From positions 1 to 38,308 of the forward strand of contig JAHYJL010000008.1 in assembly GCA_019429045.1 (NCBI GenBank): DNA of 38,308 nt. Reading direction: 5' to 3'. This stretch comes from Bacteroidales bacterium (GTDB lineage Bacteria > Bacteroidota > Bacteroidia > Bacteroidales > JAGOPY01). The translations under genes were made by a program, and so were the position numbers. This document shows positions 31,321 to 38,308 of the stretch, in pieces. Numbering within the stretch: position 1 is the first letter of the stretch; the number at the start of each line of letters is the position of its first letter. Below the pieces are notes generated by a model. The model did not search any database and had not been told where the DNA came from. It saw nothing but the letters and a program-made list of their open reading frames with translations.

Positions 31321-33360
31321 ATGAAAAAACTGATTTCAATCACTTTAGTGTTCTTATTAACAGGCATGTTTTCGGTTTCAGCCCAAATCCTGAAACCGGT
31401 GAAATGGTCTTTTGACACGAAAAGGGTTAATGACAGCGAATATGAACTGCTGTTGAAAGCTGAGATTGACAGGAGTTGGCATGTATATGCCATCGACATC
31501 CCGGAAGGTGGCCCCATTCCGACATCATTTACATTCAACCCGTCGGAAAATTATGAGATTGTTGGCAAACTGATAACACCTGAGGCCATTGAGAAGTATG
31601 ACAAGGCATTTGAAATGGACCTGCGCTATTATGATGACGGGGCTGTTTTCAGACAGAGGATCAGGATGTTGTCGGATAAGCCTTTTGAGGTGACCGGGGA
31701 GTTGGAGTTCATGGCCTGCGATGACAGCCGCTGTCTGCCCCCTGAATATGTGGAATTTGCCTTTAGTTTGCCCGGGGCATCTTCAGTGGAGCCTGCCGGT
31801 GCGAAACCAACCACTGCGACAATCCCGGCGATCGATACCATGCCCTTGGTATCGACACCTGAAGAAACAATTCAAACAGTTCCGGACCGTCGTGATACTT
31901 CTTCACTATGGGCTTTTTTCTTCATCGCCCTGGGCGTCGGTTTTATCGGACTACTGACACCTTGTGTCTACCCTATGATACCCATGACGGTGACTTTTTT
32001 CATGAATGCTTCCCAGAATAAGGTGAAAGCAAAGACACAGGCGCTGGTTTTCGGGTTTTCCATTATTTTCATATATACTTTCGTCGGTGTTCTGGTTTCA
32101 GCCATCTTCGGTGCCGATACCATCAGGCAGGTCAGCGATCACTGGATCACGAATCTTATCTTCTTTCTGTTGTTCGCTACTTTTGCCGCTTCGTTTTTCG
32201 GCCTGTTTGAGTTTGTACTTCCTTCATGGCTTACCAACAAATCAGACCAGCAAGCAGATAAAGGAGGATTTGTCGGCGCATTCTTCATGGCCCTCACACT
32301 GGTACTGGTCTCCTTTTCCTGCACGGCGCCTTTTGTTGGCGGGATCCTGGTGGAGGCAGCCACCGGCCAGGTACTGAACCCTATTGTGGGTATGTTTGGT
32401 TTCTCTCTGGCTTTTGCCATCGTTTTCACCTTATTTGCCTTTTTTCCATCTTTCCTGAGCAAGATGCCCAAGTCGGGCGGATGGCTCAATTCGGTCAAAG
32501 TGGTGCTGGCGTTCCTGATCCTGGCCATCGGGATGAAATACCTGCTGGTACCCAACCAGGCGCTGGGATGGGGCATCAGCCGGGAAGTCTATATCGGGAT
32601 ATGGATAGTACTATTCACCTTGCTCGGCTTTTATTTGCTTGGAAAAATCCGGTTTGTGCATGACAGCCCGGTCGGATATATATCGGTGCCGAGATTGTTT
32701 TTTGCCATTGCCGCATTTTCGTTTACCTTCTATCTTTTCCCCGGGTTATTCGGCGCTCCGCTGAAAGCTGTGTCCGGCTATCTTCCAGCAGAATCTTCCT
32801 GGGACCTGGAGGAGATCATCAGGGAAAATACACGCCATCTTGGCGCGGGTACTGCTGTAACGGCTGATTATCCCGGTTTATGCGAGGAACCGAAGCATGC
32901 CTCTCTCTTCAGCCTCCCGCACGGCCTGAAAGGATATTTTGATTACGAACAGGGGATGGCTTGCGCCAAAAAACTGAATAAGCCCGTATTTCTGGATATG
33001 AAAGGGCATGCCTGTACAAACTGCAAGGTCATGGAAAAGAATGTCTGGGCAAACCGTGAGGTACTCCGCCGGCTTCAAAACGATTTCGTGATCATTGCAT
33101 TGTATGTTGATGAAAAAACCGAATTGCCGGAAAGCGAATGGATTACATCAACTTTTGACGGGAAAGTGAAGAAAACGATCGGCCGGAAAAATACCGATTT
33201 CCAGATTACCCGGTTCGGGGTCAATGCCCAGCCGTATTATGTCATTCTGGATCATGACGGAAATATGCTGAACAACCCGATTGCCTTCGAGCTGAATGTC
33301 GACAGGTACGTACAATTTCTCGATGAAGGCATTGCGGCGTTTCAGAATTTTAACCGCTAA
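31321..33360 (+). CDS. dsbD: DsbD-type thiol:disulfide interchange protein
   Basis: DsbD passes reducing power from cytoplasmic thioredoxin across the inner membrane to periplasmic thiol proteins. From ATG 31321 the 679-residue product starts with a signal peptide (MKKLISITLVFLLTGMFSVS, then AQ). The N-terminal DsbD-alpha-like domain (about 25-155) has the Cys pair in MACDDSRCLPPEY. The membrane domain (about 195-480) has Cys in TPCVYPMIPMTVTFF and SCTAPFVGGI. The C-terminal thioredoxin fold (about 540-679) has the CTNC site in MKGHACTNCKVMEKNVW. All three functional modules and their cysteines are present. The start is fixed by the signal peptide and by the promoter box at 31283-31290. The gene symbol follows the family; Bacteroidota copies are often annotated only as thioredoxin-family proteins. 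Confidence 0.92.
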   Translation: MKKLISITLVFLLTGMFSVSAQILKPVKWSFDTKRVNDSEYELLLKAEIDRSWHVYAIDIPEGGPIPTSFTFNPSENYEIVGKLITPEAIEKYDKAFEMDLRYYDDGAVFRQRIRMLSDKPFEVTGELEFMACDDSRCLPPEYVEFAFSLPGASSVEPAGAKPTTATIPAIDTMPLVSTPEETIQTVPDRRDTSSLWAFFFIALGVGFIGLLTPCVYPMIPMTVTFFMNASQNKVKAKTQALVFGFSIIFIYTFVGVLVSAIFGADTIRQVSDHWITNLIFFLLFATFAASFFGLFEFVLPSWLTNKSDQQADKGGFVGAFFMALTLVLVSFSCTAPFVGGILVEAATGQVLNPIVGMFGFSLAFAIVFTLFAFFPSFLSKMPKSGGWLNSVKVVLAFLILAIGMKYLLVPNQALGWGISREVYIGIWIVLFTLLGFYLLGKIRFVHDSPVGYISVPRLFFAIAAFSFTFYLFPGLFGAPLKAVSGYLPAESSWDLEEIIRENTRHLGAGTAVTADYPGLCEEPKHASLFSLPHGLKGYFDYEQGMACAKKLNKPVFLDMKGHACTNCKVMEKNVWANREVLRRLQNDFVIIALYVDEKTELPESEWITSTFDGKVKKTIGRKNTDFQITRFGVNAQPYYVILDHDGNMLNNPIAFELNVDRYVQFLDEGIAAFQNFNR

Positions 33361-33382
33361 TTTTATTAAAAGCTATCGTATC

Positions 33383-33805
33383 ATGCAAATTCGGAAATTA
33401 TTGAAATACCTGGTCGCATCAGGAATGGTCGGATTCTTGCTTGCACAGTCGTTGGCTTTATATGGCCAGCCTTTCGAGTTCGTACCAGCCTCTTTTACTT
33501 TTACCGGCCGGAGTGTTGTCAGCTGGTGTGATTTCGACAATGACGGAGATCTTGACTTCATCATCGCAGGCTTAAACACGGCCGATGTACCGTTGACCCG
33601 GTTATACCGCAACCAGTCGGGTTCAAATGTTTTTTCTGCAAACACACCACCGGTGCCTCCGGATGATTTGTCGGCATTTGTGGTGGATAACAGTGTATTT
33701 TTATCCTGGTCGGCAGGCTGGGATGACCAAACCCCGGCAGCAGGGCTTTCCTACAATGTGATGGTGGGAACTGAAACCGGCATGGTCATCAAACATCAGA
33801 AATAA
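33383..33805 (+). pseudogene. 5' remnant of a secreted FG-GAP/VCBS-repeat T9SS protein
   Basis: The 140-codon reading frame begins with a signal peptide (MQIRKLLKYLVASGMVGFLL ... LYGQ). One FG-GAP/VCBS repeat follows, with the calcium-binding-like loop DFDNDGDLDFIIAG. It then jumps directly into an FN3-like segment (TPPVPPDDLSAFV to LSWSAGWDDQTPAAGLSYN) and stops at 33803-33805 after VGTETGMVIKHQK. Intact relatives carry several FG-GAP repeats before the FN3 part and a sorting domain at the end. Here the middle is missing, and the sorting domain lies just downstream in the -1 frame. I read this as a deletion-and-frameshift remnant. It starts 22 nt after the dsbD-like gene with no promoter seen. 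Confidence 0.7.
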
Positions 33806-34041
33806 CTCCCGTTATATTTCCAAATCCGGCCAGTGACCGGAGCACCATCCACCAGCCGGTTCTGACAGGAAAAACCATCCTGGGCATTACTGATCTGGCC
33901 GGACGCCTGGTGTTGCAGACCGAGATAAATGAAAGACTTGCCAATGTTAAAATCTCAAGCCTGCCGGAAGGGATTTACCTGGTGCAAATTTTCCGGCAGG
34001 ATGAAGTATTTACTTATAAAATGTTGAAAGTCAGCCGTTAA
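33806..34041 (+). pseudogene. 3' remnant: T9SS C-terminal sorting domain out of frame
   Basis: In the frame one base back from the preceding remnant, and running across its stop codon, about 79 codons read as a type A T9SS sorting domain. It begins ITPVIFPNPASDRSTI, continues ITDLAGRLVLQTEI and LPEGIYLVQIF, and ends YKMLKVSR with TAA at 34039-34041. All hallmarks (PNP, GRLV, LPxGxYxV, terminal KxxxK/R-type end) are present. There is no start codon or ribosome-binding site for it alone, so it must once have belonged to the upstream gene. Confidence 0.75.
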
Positions 34042-34081
34042 TAGTTTGCTGATTACCGTTCAGATTACAATTGGCTGCATA

Positions 34082-35455
34082 TTATGCTTTGTGGCCTGCA
34101 GTATAGTAATGATAGAAATAGACGATGGTTTCTATTCCTTTGAAAAACTGCTGCAACGGATAGTTTTCATTGGGCGAATGGATAGCATCCGATTCCAGCC
34201 CGAATCCCATCAATATCGATTTAATCCCCAGTTTGCTTTCAAAGGTTGAAATGATCGGGATGCTGCCACCACTGCGGACCGGAACAGGCATTTTACCGAA
34301 CGCTTTCTCATAAGCTTTTTCTGCCGCCAGGTAAGCCGGCATGTCGGTAGGGGATACGTATCCCTGTCCGCCGTGCAGCGCCGTAACCTTAACTTTAACA
34401 TATGGCGGGGCTATGGCTTTGAAGTGCTCCTCGAACAGCATGCTGACCTTAACATGGTCCTGGTTGGGGACAAGCCTCATGGAGATTTTTGCATAGGCTT
34501 TGGAAGGGATCACGGTTTTAGCGCCTTCACCGGTATATCCACCCCAGATACCGTTTACATCCAGTGCAGGGCGTATGCCGGTCCGTTCCATTGTTGTGTA
34601 GCCTTCCTCTCCATACACTCCGTCGATATCGAGCGACTTCTTATATTCCTCCAGGTTAAAGGGGGCCATGCCCATCTTTTTACGCTCCTCCGGGCTGATC
34701 TCCAGCACATCGTTATAAAATCCTTTGATAGTAATCCTCTCTTTATCATCTTTCAAAGAGGCGATCATTTTAGCCAGTACATTGGCGGGGTTTGCTACCG
34801 CACCGCCGAATAAACCTGAGTGCAGGTCACGGTTAGGACCGGTAACCTCGACCTCCATATAGCTCAGCCCTCTCAAACCAGTGGTAATGGAAGGAATATC
34901 GGGAGCGATCATACTGGTGTCTGAAACAAGGATAATATCTGCTTTCAGCATTTCCTTATAGTCATCGCAGAACTTACCGAGGTTAGGCGAACCGATCTCT
35001 TCTTCACCTTCTATCATGAACTTCACATTACAGGGCAATGTATTTGATTTAATTAGGTATTCGAAAGCTTTTGCCTGCATGAAGGACTGTCCTTTGTCGT
35101 CATCAGCTCCCCGGGCATAAATTTTTCCGTCACGGATCTCCGGCTCAAAAGGCGGGCTGGTCCACAAATCGACCGGATCGACCGGCATGACATCATAGTG
35201 CCCGTAAACCAATACGGTTGGCCCGTGAGGGTCAATGATCTTCTCGCCGAAAACAACGGGATTGCCTGCTGTTGGTATAATCTCTGCCCGGGTGGCACCA
35301 GCCGATAACAAAGTCTTTTTCCAATACTCAGCCGCTTTAAGCATATCGTCTTTGCGGGCACTTTCACTGCTGATCGAAGGGATCCTGATCAGGCCGAACA
35401 GTTCATCCAGGAATCTTTGCTTGTTTTGTTCGATGTAATTTTTTATTTCTTCCAT
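34082..35455 (-). CDS. M20 family metallopeptidase (dipeptidase)
   Basis: The 457-residue product is an M20 di-zinc peptidase of the carnosinase/dipeptidase-like group. Metal ligands are visible in YGHYDVMPVDP (His86), GADDDKGQ (the bridging Asp of about 119-120), EGEEEIGS (about 149-156), VSDTSM, and the C-terminal AIHSPNENY. The dimerisation domain insert carries RDLHSGLFGGAVANPA. It has no signal peptide, so it probably acts in the cytoplasm on small peptides. The exact substrate cannot be told from sequence. Start ATG 35453-35455; no clear -7 box was found upstream. It is transcribed toward the T9SS remnant, with 40 nt between them. Confidence 0.93.
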   Translation of the reverse strand: MEEIKNYIEQNKQRFLDELFGLIRIPSISSESARKDDMLKAAEYWKKTLLSAGATRAEIIPTAGNPVVFGEKIIDPHGPTVLVYGHYDVMPVDPVDLWTSPPFEPEIRDGKIYARGADDDKGQSFMQAKAFEYLIKSNTLPCNVKFMIEGEEEIGSPNLGKFCDDYKEMLKADIILVSDTSMIAPDIPSITTGLRGLSYMEVEVTGPNRDLHSGLFGGAVANPANVLAKMIASLKDDKERITIKGFYNDVLEISPEERKKMGMAPFNLEEYKKSLDIDGVYGEEGYTTMERTGIRPALDVNGIWGGYTGEGAKTVIPSKAYAKISMRLVPNQDHVKVSMLFEEHFKAIAPPYVKVKVTALHGGQGYVSPTDMPAYLAAEKAYEKAFGKMPVPVRSGGSIPIISTFESKLGIKSILMGFGLESDAIHSPNENYPLQQFFKGIETIVYFYHYYTAGHKA

Positions 35456-35616
35456 GGGTTTAGGATTAATTTATAAATGATTTTCAACAGGGGTTAAAAA
35501 TAATAAAATAAACTCAAACTGCCGAGAAATATTGTCAATCGCCTGATGAAGAGAGATTGTGGTTGTCTGGTTACATATTTTGGTTTGCCGATTTAAAAAT
35601 TGTAAAATTTTATAAT

Positions 35617-35624
35617 TATATTTG
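35617..35624 (+). promoter_or_regulatory. -7 box for the choice-of-anchor L gene
   Basis: TATATTTG matches TAnnTTTG and lies 62 nt before ATG 35687, implying a 5' leader of about 55 nt. The rest of the 35456-35686 spacer is AT-rich and holds no other feature that I can support. Confidence 0.5.
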
Positions 35625-35686
35625 CAAATTGGAGGTATTCTATATACGCTATATCCAATGAATCAACATCTTATCTAATCTTTGCT

Positions 35687-38308
35687 ATGAAAATAAAGTA
35701 CTCAATTCCTGCGATTTCCTTTCTTGCAGCTTTTATGTGCATTGCGTGCCTGTTCCCGGTGAGGGTGGCTGCTGATACACTTAATATTGATCGAACGCTA
35801 ACCGCAGCGCAGATGGTAGAAATTCTTGTCGGGGGTGGTGTTGAGGTCAGCAATATTTCCTATACCGGTCACGCCAATTCAAGTGGTAAGTTTTGGGGTG
35901 GTCCCGGAAATATTGGGATACGTGATGGTATCATTCTTACATCCGGAGATGCAAACATTGCCAAAGGGCCCAACAACAGCGGCAGTGCGGGATGGAGTGC
36001 AGGCACCCCCGGAGACCCTGACCTTACATCTATTTCCGGGGTAAATACTTTTGATGCATGTGTCCTGGAATTCGATTTTGTACCTCAGTCCACTGTTGTT
36101 TCTTTCCGGTATGTTTTCGGATCGGAAGAGTACCACGAGTATGTGAACCAATATAATGATGCTTTCGGATTCTTCATAAGCGGTCCCGGAATTTCAGGGC
36201 CTTTCTCCAACAACAGCAAGAACATCGCCCTGATCCCCCTTTCGAACACACCAGTGTCTATCAATACAGTGAATTATGGCAACCCCTATGGAAGCCAATG
36301 CACGAATTGCGTGTTCTTTGTCAATAACGTACTGAATTTCACGCAGTATGATGCGTTTACTACGGTTTTAACGGCGTGGGCCAATGTGATACCCTGTGAA
36401 ACATATCATATCAAGCTGGCCATTGCCGATGGCGTAGACCGGATTTATGATTCGGGTGTTTTCCTGGAAGCCAACAGTTTCAGCAGCGTAGGCATTGCTT
36501 CAGATGTTATGTATACCCATGCCCCAACCCATAATCATTTGATTGAAGGTTGCAATGATGCTACCATAACTTTTACCCTATCTGTCCAACCTGCAGAGGA
36601 CTATCATCTTCCGCTGATCATAGAAGGGAGCGCTATCAATGGTGTTGATTATGAACTGATCCCGGACACAATTGTATTCCCTGCGGGCTATAGCCAGGTA
36701 TCATTGGATATCATCACTATTGCAGATGATATTACCGAATGGTTCGAGACCATCAGGATTGTTTATAATTCCTCGCTTTGCTCCATCGATTATGATACGA
36801 TCCTCATGAATCTCTGGGATTACCGGTTGAGTGTTCAGACTACTCCTGATACAACCATTAACTGTGCAACCCCGGCCACAATTGGGGTGAAGAATATAAA
36901 CGGATTTGGTCCATACAGCATTTCCTGGAGCACTGGCGAAACGACTGAGTACATAACAGTCAGCCCGCCAATTACAACTACTTATTATGTTACAGTGGCC
37001 GCATTGTGTGATTCTATGATCACCGACAGCATAAGGGTGGTCGTGAATGGCCCGAAGGCCAATGCCGGGCAGGACCTGAGCATACCTCACGGTACAGACA
37101 CACAGTTACAGGGATCTGCCAGCCAGGGCTCCGGCGAATTTACATACAGCTGGTCGCCTGCAGATATGTTGATTGATCCCACAAGCGCAACACCCACCAC
37201 AGTGCAGATGGAACAAACCACCCAGTTCACATTGATTGTTACAGACCTTGCCGGAGGGTGCCAGGATATTGACCAGATGATGCTTTTTGTGACCGGCGGG
37301 CCATTGAATACAGGACCTGTTGCATCGCCACCCGCTATATGCTACGGGGCAACATCCCATCTCTACTCTTATGCATCGGGAGGCTCTGAAAATTATACCT
37401 ATCAATGGTCGTCCGTCCTACCAGGCTTCGACTCCGATCTGCCGGATCCGATTGTCCAGCCAACGGTTACAACTACCTATTATGTTTTGGTAAATGACGG
37501 TTATAATGCCGTTACAGGAAATGTAACGGTCGAAGTGATCCCGTTGCCAATACCCAATGCTGGTGAGGATCAAACCATTAACTGGGGAACATATACTACA
37601 TTGTATGGTTCCGGCTCACAGGGCAGTGGAAATTATGTCTGGAGCTGGGAGCCCATCAACAAGGTACTAGGTACTTATTTACAAAATACGCCGACCGTCA
37701 AGTTGTATGAAACAACACTTTTTTCCCTTAGCATCACCGATCAAAATACAGGATGCGTTTGCGCAGATAAAGATTTTGTCACAGTGTTCATTGGAAGCGG
37801 TCCATTGGCAGTGACAGCCGATGCTTCTGAAAGTTTTATATGCGAAGGGGAAACAACCCAGCTGTTTGCTTTGCCCAGTGGCGGAAATCCTGAATATACC
37901 TATTCGTGGACTTCAAATCCGGCAGGATTTGTCTCAAACATCCGGGATCCTTTTGTGAGCCCTGTTTCCACGACAACATATGATGTGGAAGTTTACGACG
38001 GGTATAATTATACTTATGCCACAGTCACAATCGAAGTATCTCCCCAGCCGCAGGTTAACCTGGGTGCAGATATCATCACCTGTCCGTTTGAAACTATAGA
38101 ACTGCGCCTGGATATGCCCGGCATGAGCTATTATTGGTCTAACGGATCGGTTGAAAACTCCATTACGGTAGGGTCCACTGGTATAGGCTTTGATATCAGG
38201 CAGATCTGGGTTGAGGTGACGAATCAGGACGGTTGTGTCGGAACTGATACCATCCAGATCGTATTTGACTTTGCGCAGTGTTCCGGAGTTGGTGAATCAA
38301 ATGATGAT
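35687..38308 (+). CDS. Secreted choice-of-anchor L protein with Ig/PKD-like modules (3' end beyond window)
   Basis: The 874 codons present run open to the right edge. A signal peptide (about 1-29: MKIKYSIPAISFLAAFMCIA ... RVAAD) is followed by a choice-of-anchor L domain (about 33-265), recognisable by the stretch from FDFVPQSTVVSFRYVFGSEE to NDAFGFFISGPG. A Calx-beta-like segment follows (about 285-355: INGVDYELIPDTIVFPAG). After that come Ig/PKD-like domains. Two of them, an AGxD-type and a CxGxT-type, appear twice with a period of about 165 residues (about 457-620 and 622-785). The last residues, CSGVGESNDD, look like the usual lead into a T9SS sorting domain, which would lie just beyond the window. 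Choice-of-anchor proteins are T9SS cargo bound to the cell surface or released. The ligand is unknown. Confidence 0.88.
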   Translation, partial: MKIKYSIPAISFLAAFMCIACLFPVRVAADTLNIDRTLTAAQMVEILVGGGVEVSNISYTGHANSSGKFWGGPGNIGIRDGIILTSGDANIAKGPNNSGSAGWSAGTPGDPDLTSISGVNTFDACVLEFDFVPQSTVVSFRYVFGSEEYHEYVNQYNDAFGFFISGPGISGPFSNNSKNIALIPLSNTPVSINTVNYGNPYGSQCTNCVFFVNNVLNFTQYDAFTTVLTAWANVIPCETYHIKLAIADGVDRIYDSGVFLEANSFSSVGIASDVMYTHAPTHNHLIEGCNDATITFTLSVQPAEDYHLPLIIEGSAINGVDYELIPDTIVFPAGYSQVSLDIITIADDITEWFETIRIVYNSSLCSIDYDTILMNLWDYRLSVQTTPDTTINCATPATIGVKNINGFGPYSISWSTGETTEYITVSPPITTTYYVTVAALCDSMITDSIRVVVNGPKANAGQDLSIPHGTDTQLQGSASQGSGEFTYSWSPADMLIDPTSATPTTVQMEQTTQFTLIVTDLAGGCQDIDQMMLFVTGGPLNTGPVASPPAICYGATSHLYSYASGGSENYTYQWSSVLPGFDSDLPDPIVQPTVTTTYYVLVNDGYNAVTGNVTVEVIPLPIPNAGEDQTINWGTYTTLYGSGSQGSGNYVWSWEPINKVLGTYLQNTPTVKLYETTLFSLSITDQNTGCVCADKDFVTVFIGSGPLAVTADASESFICEGETTQLFALPSGGNPEYTYSWTSNPAGFVSNIRDPFVSPVSTTTYDVEVYDGYNYTYATVTIEVSPQPQVNLGADIITCPFETIELRLDMPGMSYYWSNGSVENSITVGSTGIGFDIRQIWVEVTNQDGCVGTDTIQIVFDFAQCSGVGESNDD

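Noticed and set aside
33796-33807. Programmed -1 frameshift joining the two halves of the T9SS remnant
   Set aside because: There is no standard X-XXY-YYZ slippery heptamer and no strong downstream structure, and the protein also lacks internal repeats, so decay is the simpler reading.
1-38308. CRISPR arrays, insertion sequences, integrases or prophage genes
   Set aside because: No regularly spaced repeats, transposase motifs or phage-like genes were seen; the only tandem repeats are the 7-bp and 8-bp arrays listed.

Overview
The window is chromosomal DNA from a member of the Bacteroidota, most likely the order Bacteroidales or a close relative. Four things point there: at least fourteen matches to the Bacteroidota sigma-factor -7 element TAnnTTTG at sensible distances from starts; type IX secretion (T9SS) features (a C-terminal sorting domain and a choice-of-anchor L surface protein); the gene order NAD kinase - DUF6089 - uppS - bamA - two ompH/skp genes; and a DUF2723 membrane protein. 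There is no insertion sequence, phage gene, CRISPR array or rRNA. Most of the window is housekeeping sequence, with accessory material at the right end.

Layout. 1-3805 (minus): tRNA-Gln(UUG), rimP, nusA and infB (cut by the left edge), a translation/transcription operon. 3972-7046 (plus): a large DUF2723 membrane protein. 7062-8974 (minus): a GT-B glycosyltransferase translationally coupled to lgt. 9025-10131 (plus): dprA. 10135-10818 (minus): a PrsW-like membrane protein with a degenerate active site. 10885-20584 (plus): rsgA, an AcuB-like CBS protein, a one-POTRA outer-membrane barrel, nadK, DUF6089, uppS, bamA and two Skp/OmpH chaperones, an envelope-biogenesis cluster. 20641-22254 (minus): nadB. 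22306-26471 (minus): odhB and odhA. 26571-26738 (minus): a 55-residue 2x[4Fe-4S] ferredoxin with its own promoter and terminator. 26913-29799 (plus): korA and korB. 29864-33360 (plus): tilS and a DsbD-type thiol:disulfide reductase. 33383-34041 (plus): a decayed T9SS cargo gene. 34082-35455 (minus): an M20 dipeptidase. 35687 to the right edge (plus): a large secreted choice-of-anchor L protein with duplicated Ig/PKD-like modules.

How the genes work together. Two routes from 2-oxoglutarate to succinyl-CoA sit back to back: the NAD-linked OdhA/OdhB complex and the ferredoxin-linked KorA/KorB, with a ferredoxin gene between them. The central cluster links undecaprenyl-diphosphate synthesis to outer-membrane protein assembly and periplasmic chaperones. 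Lgt and DsbD add lipoprotein maturation and periplasmic redox control.

No clearly new biological system is visible. The most unusual signals are a heptamer tandem repeat with an ATG in every unit spanning the rimP start codon, the odh/fdx/kor locus, the PrsW-like protein lacking two conserved glutamates, the collapsed T9SS gene, and a likely leaderless tilS transcript. All protein names rest on motif and family recognition by eye; no database search was run.
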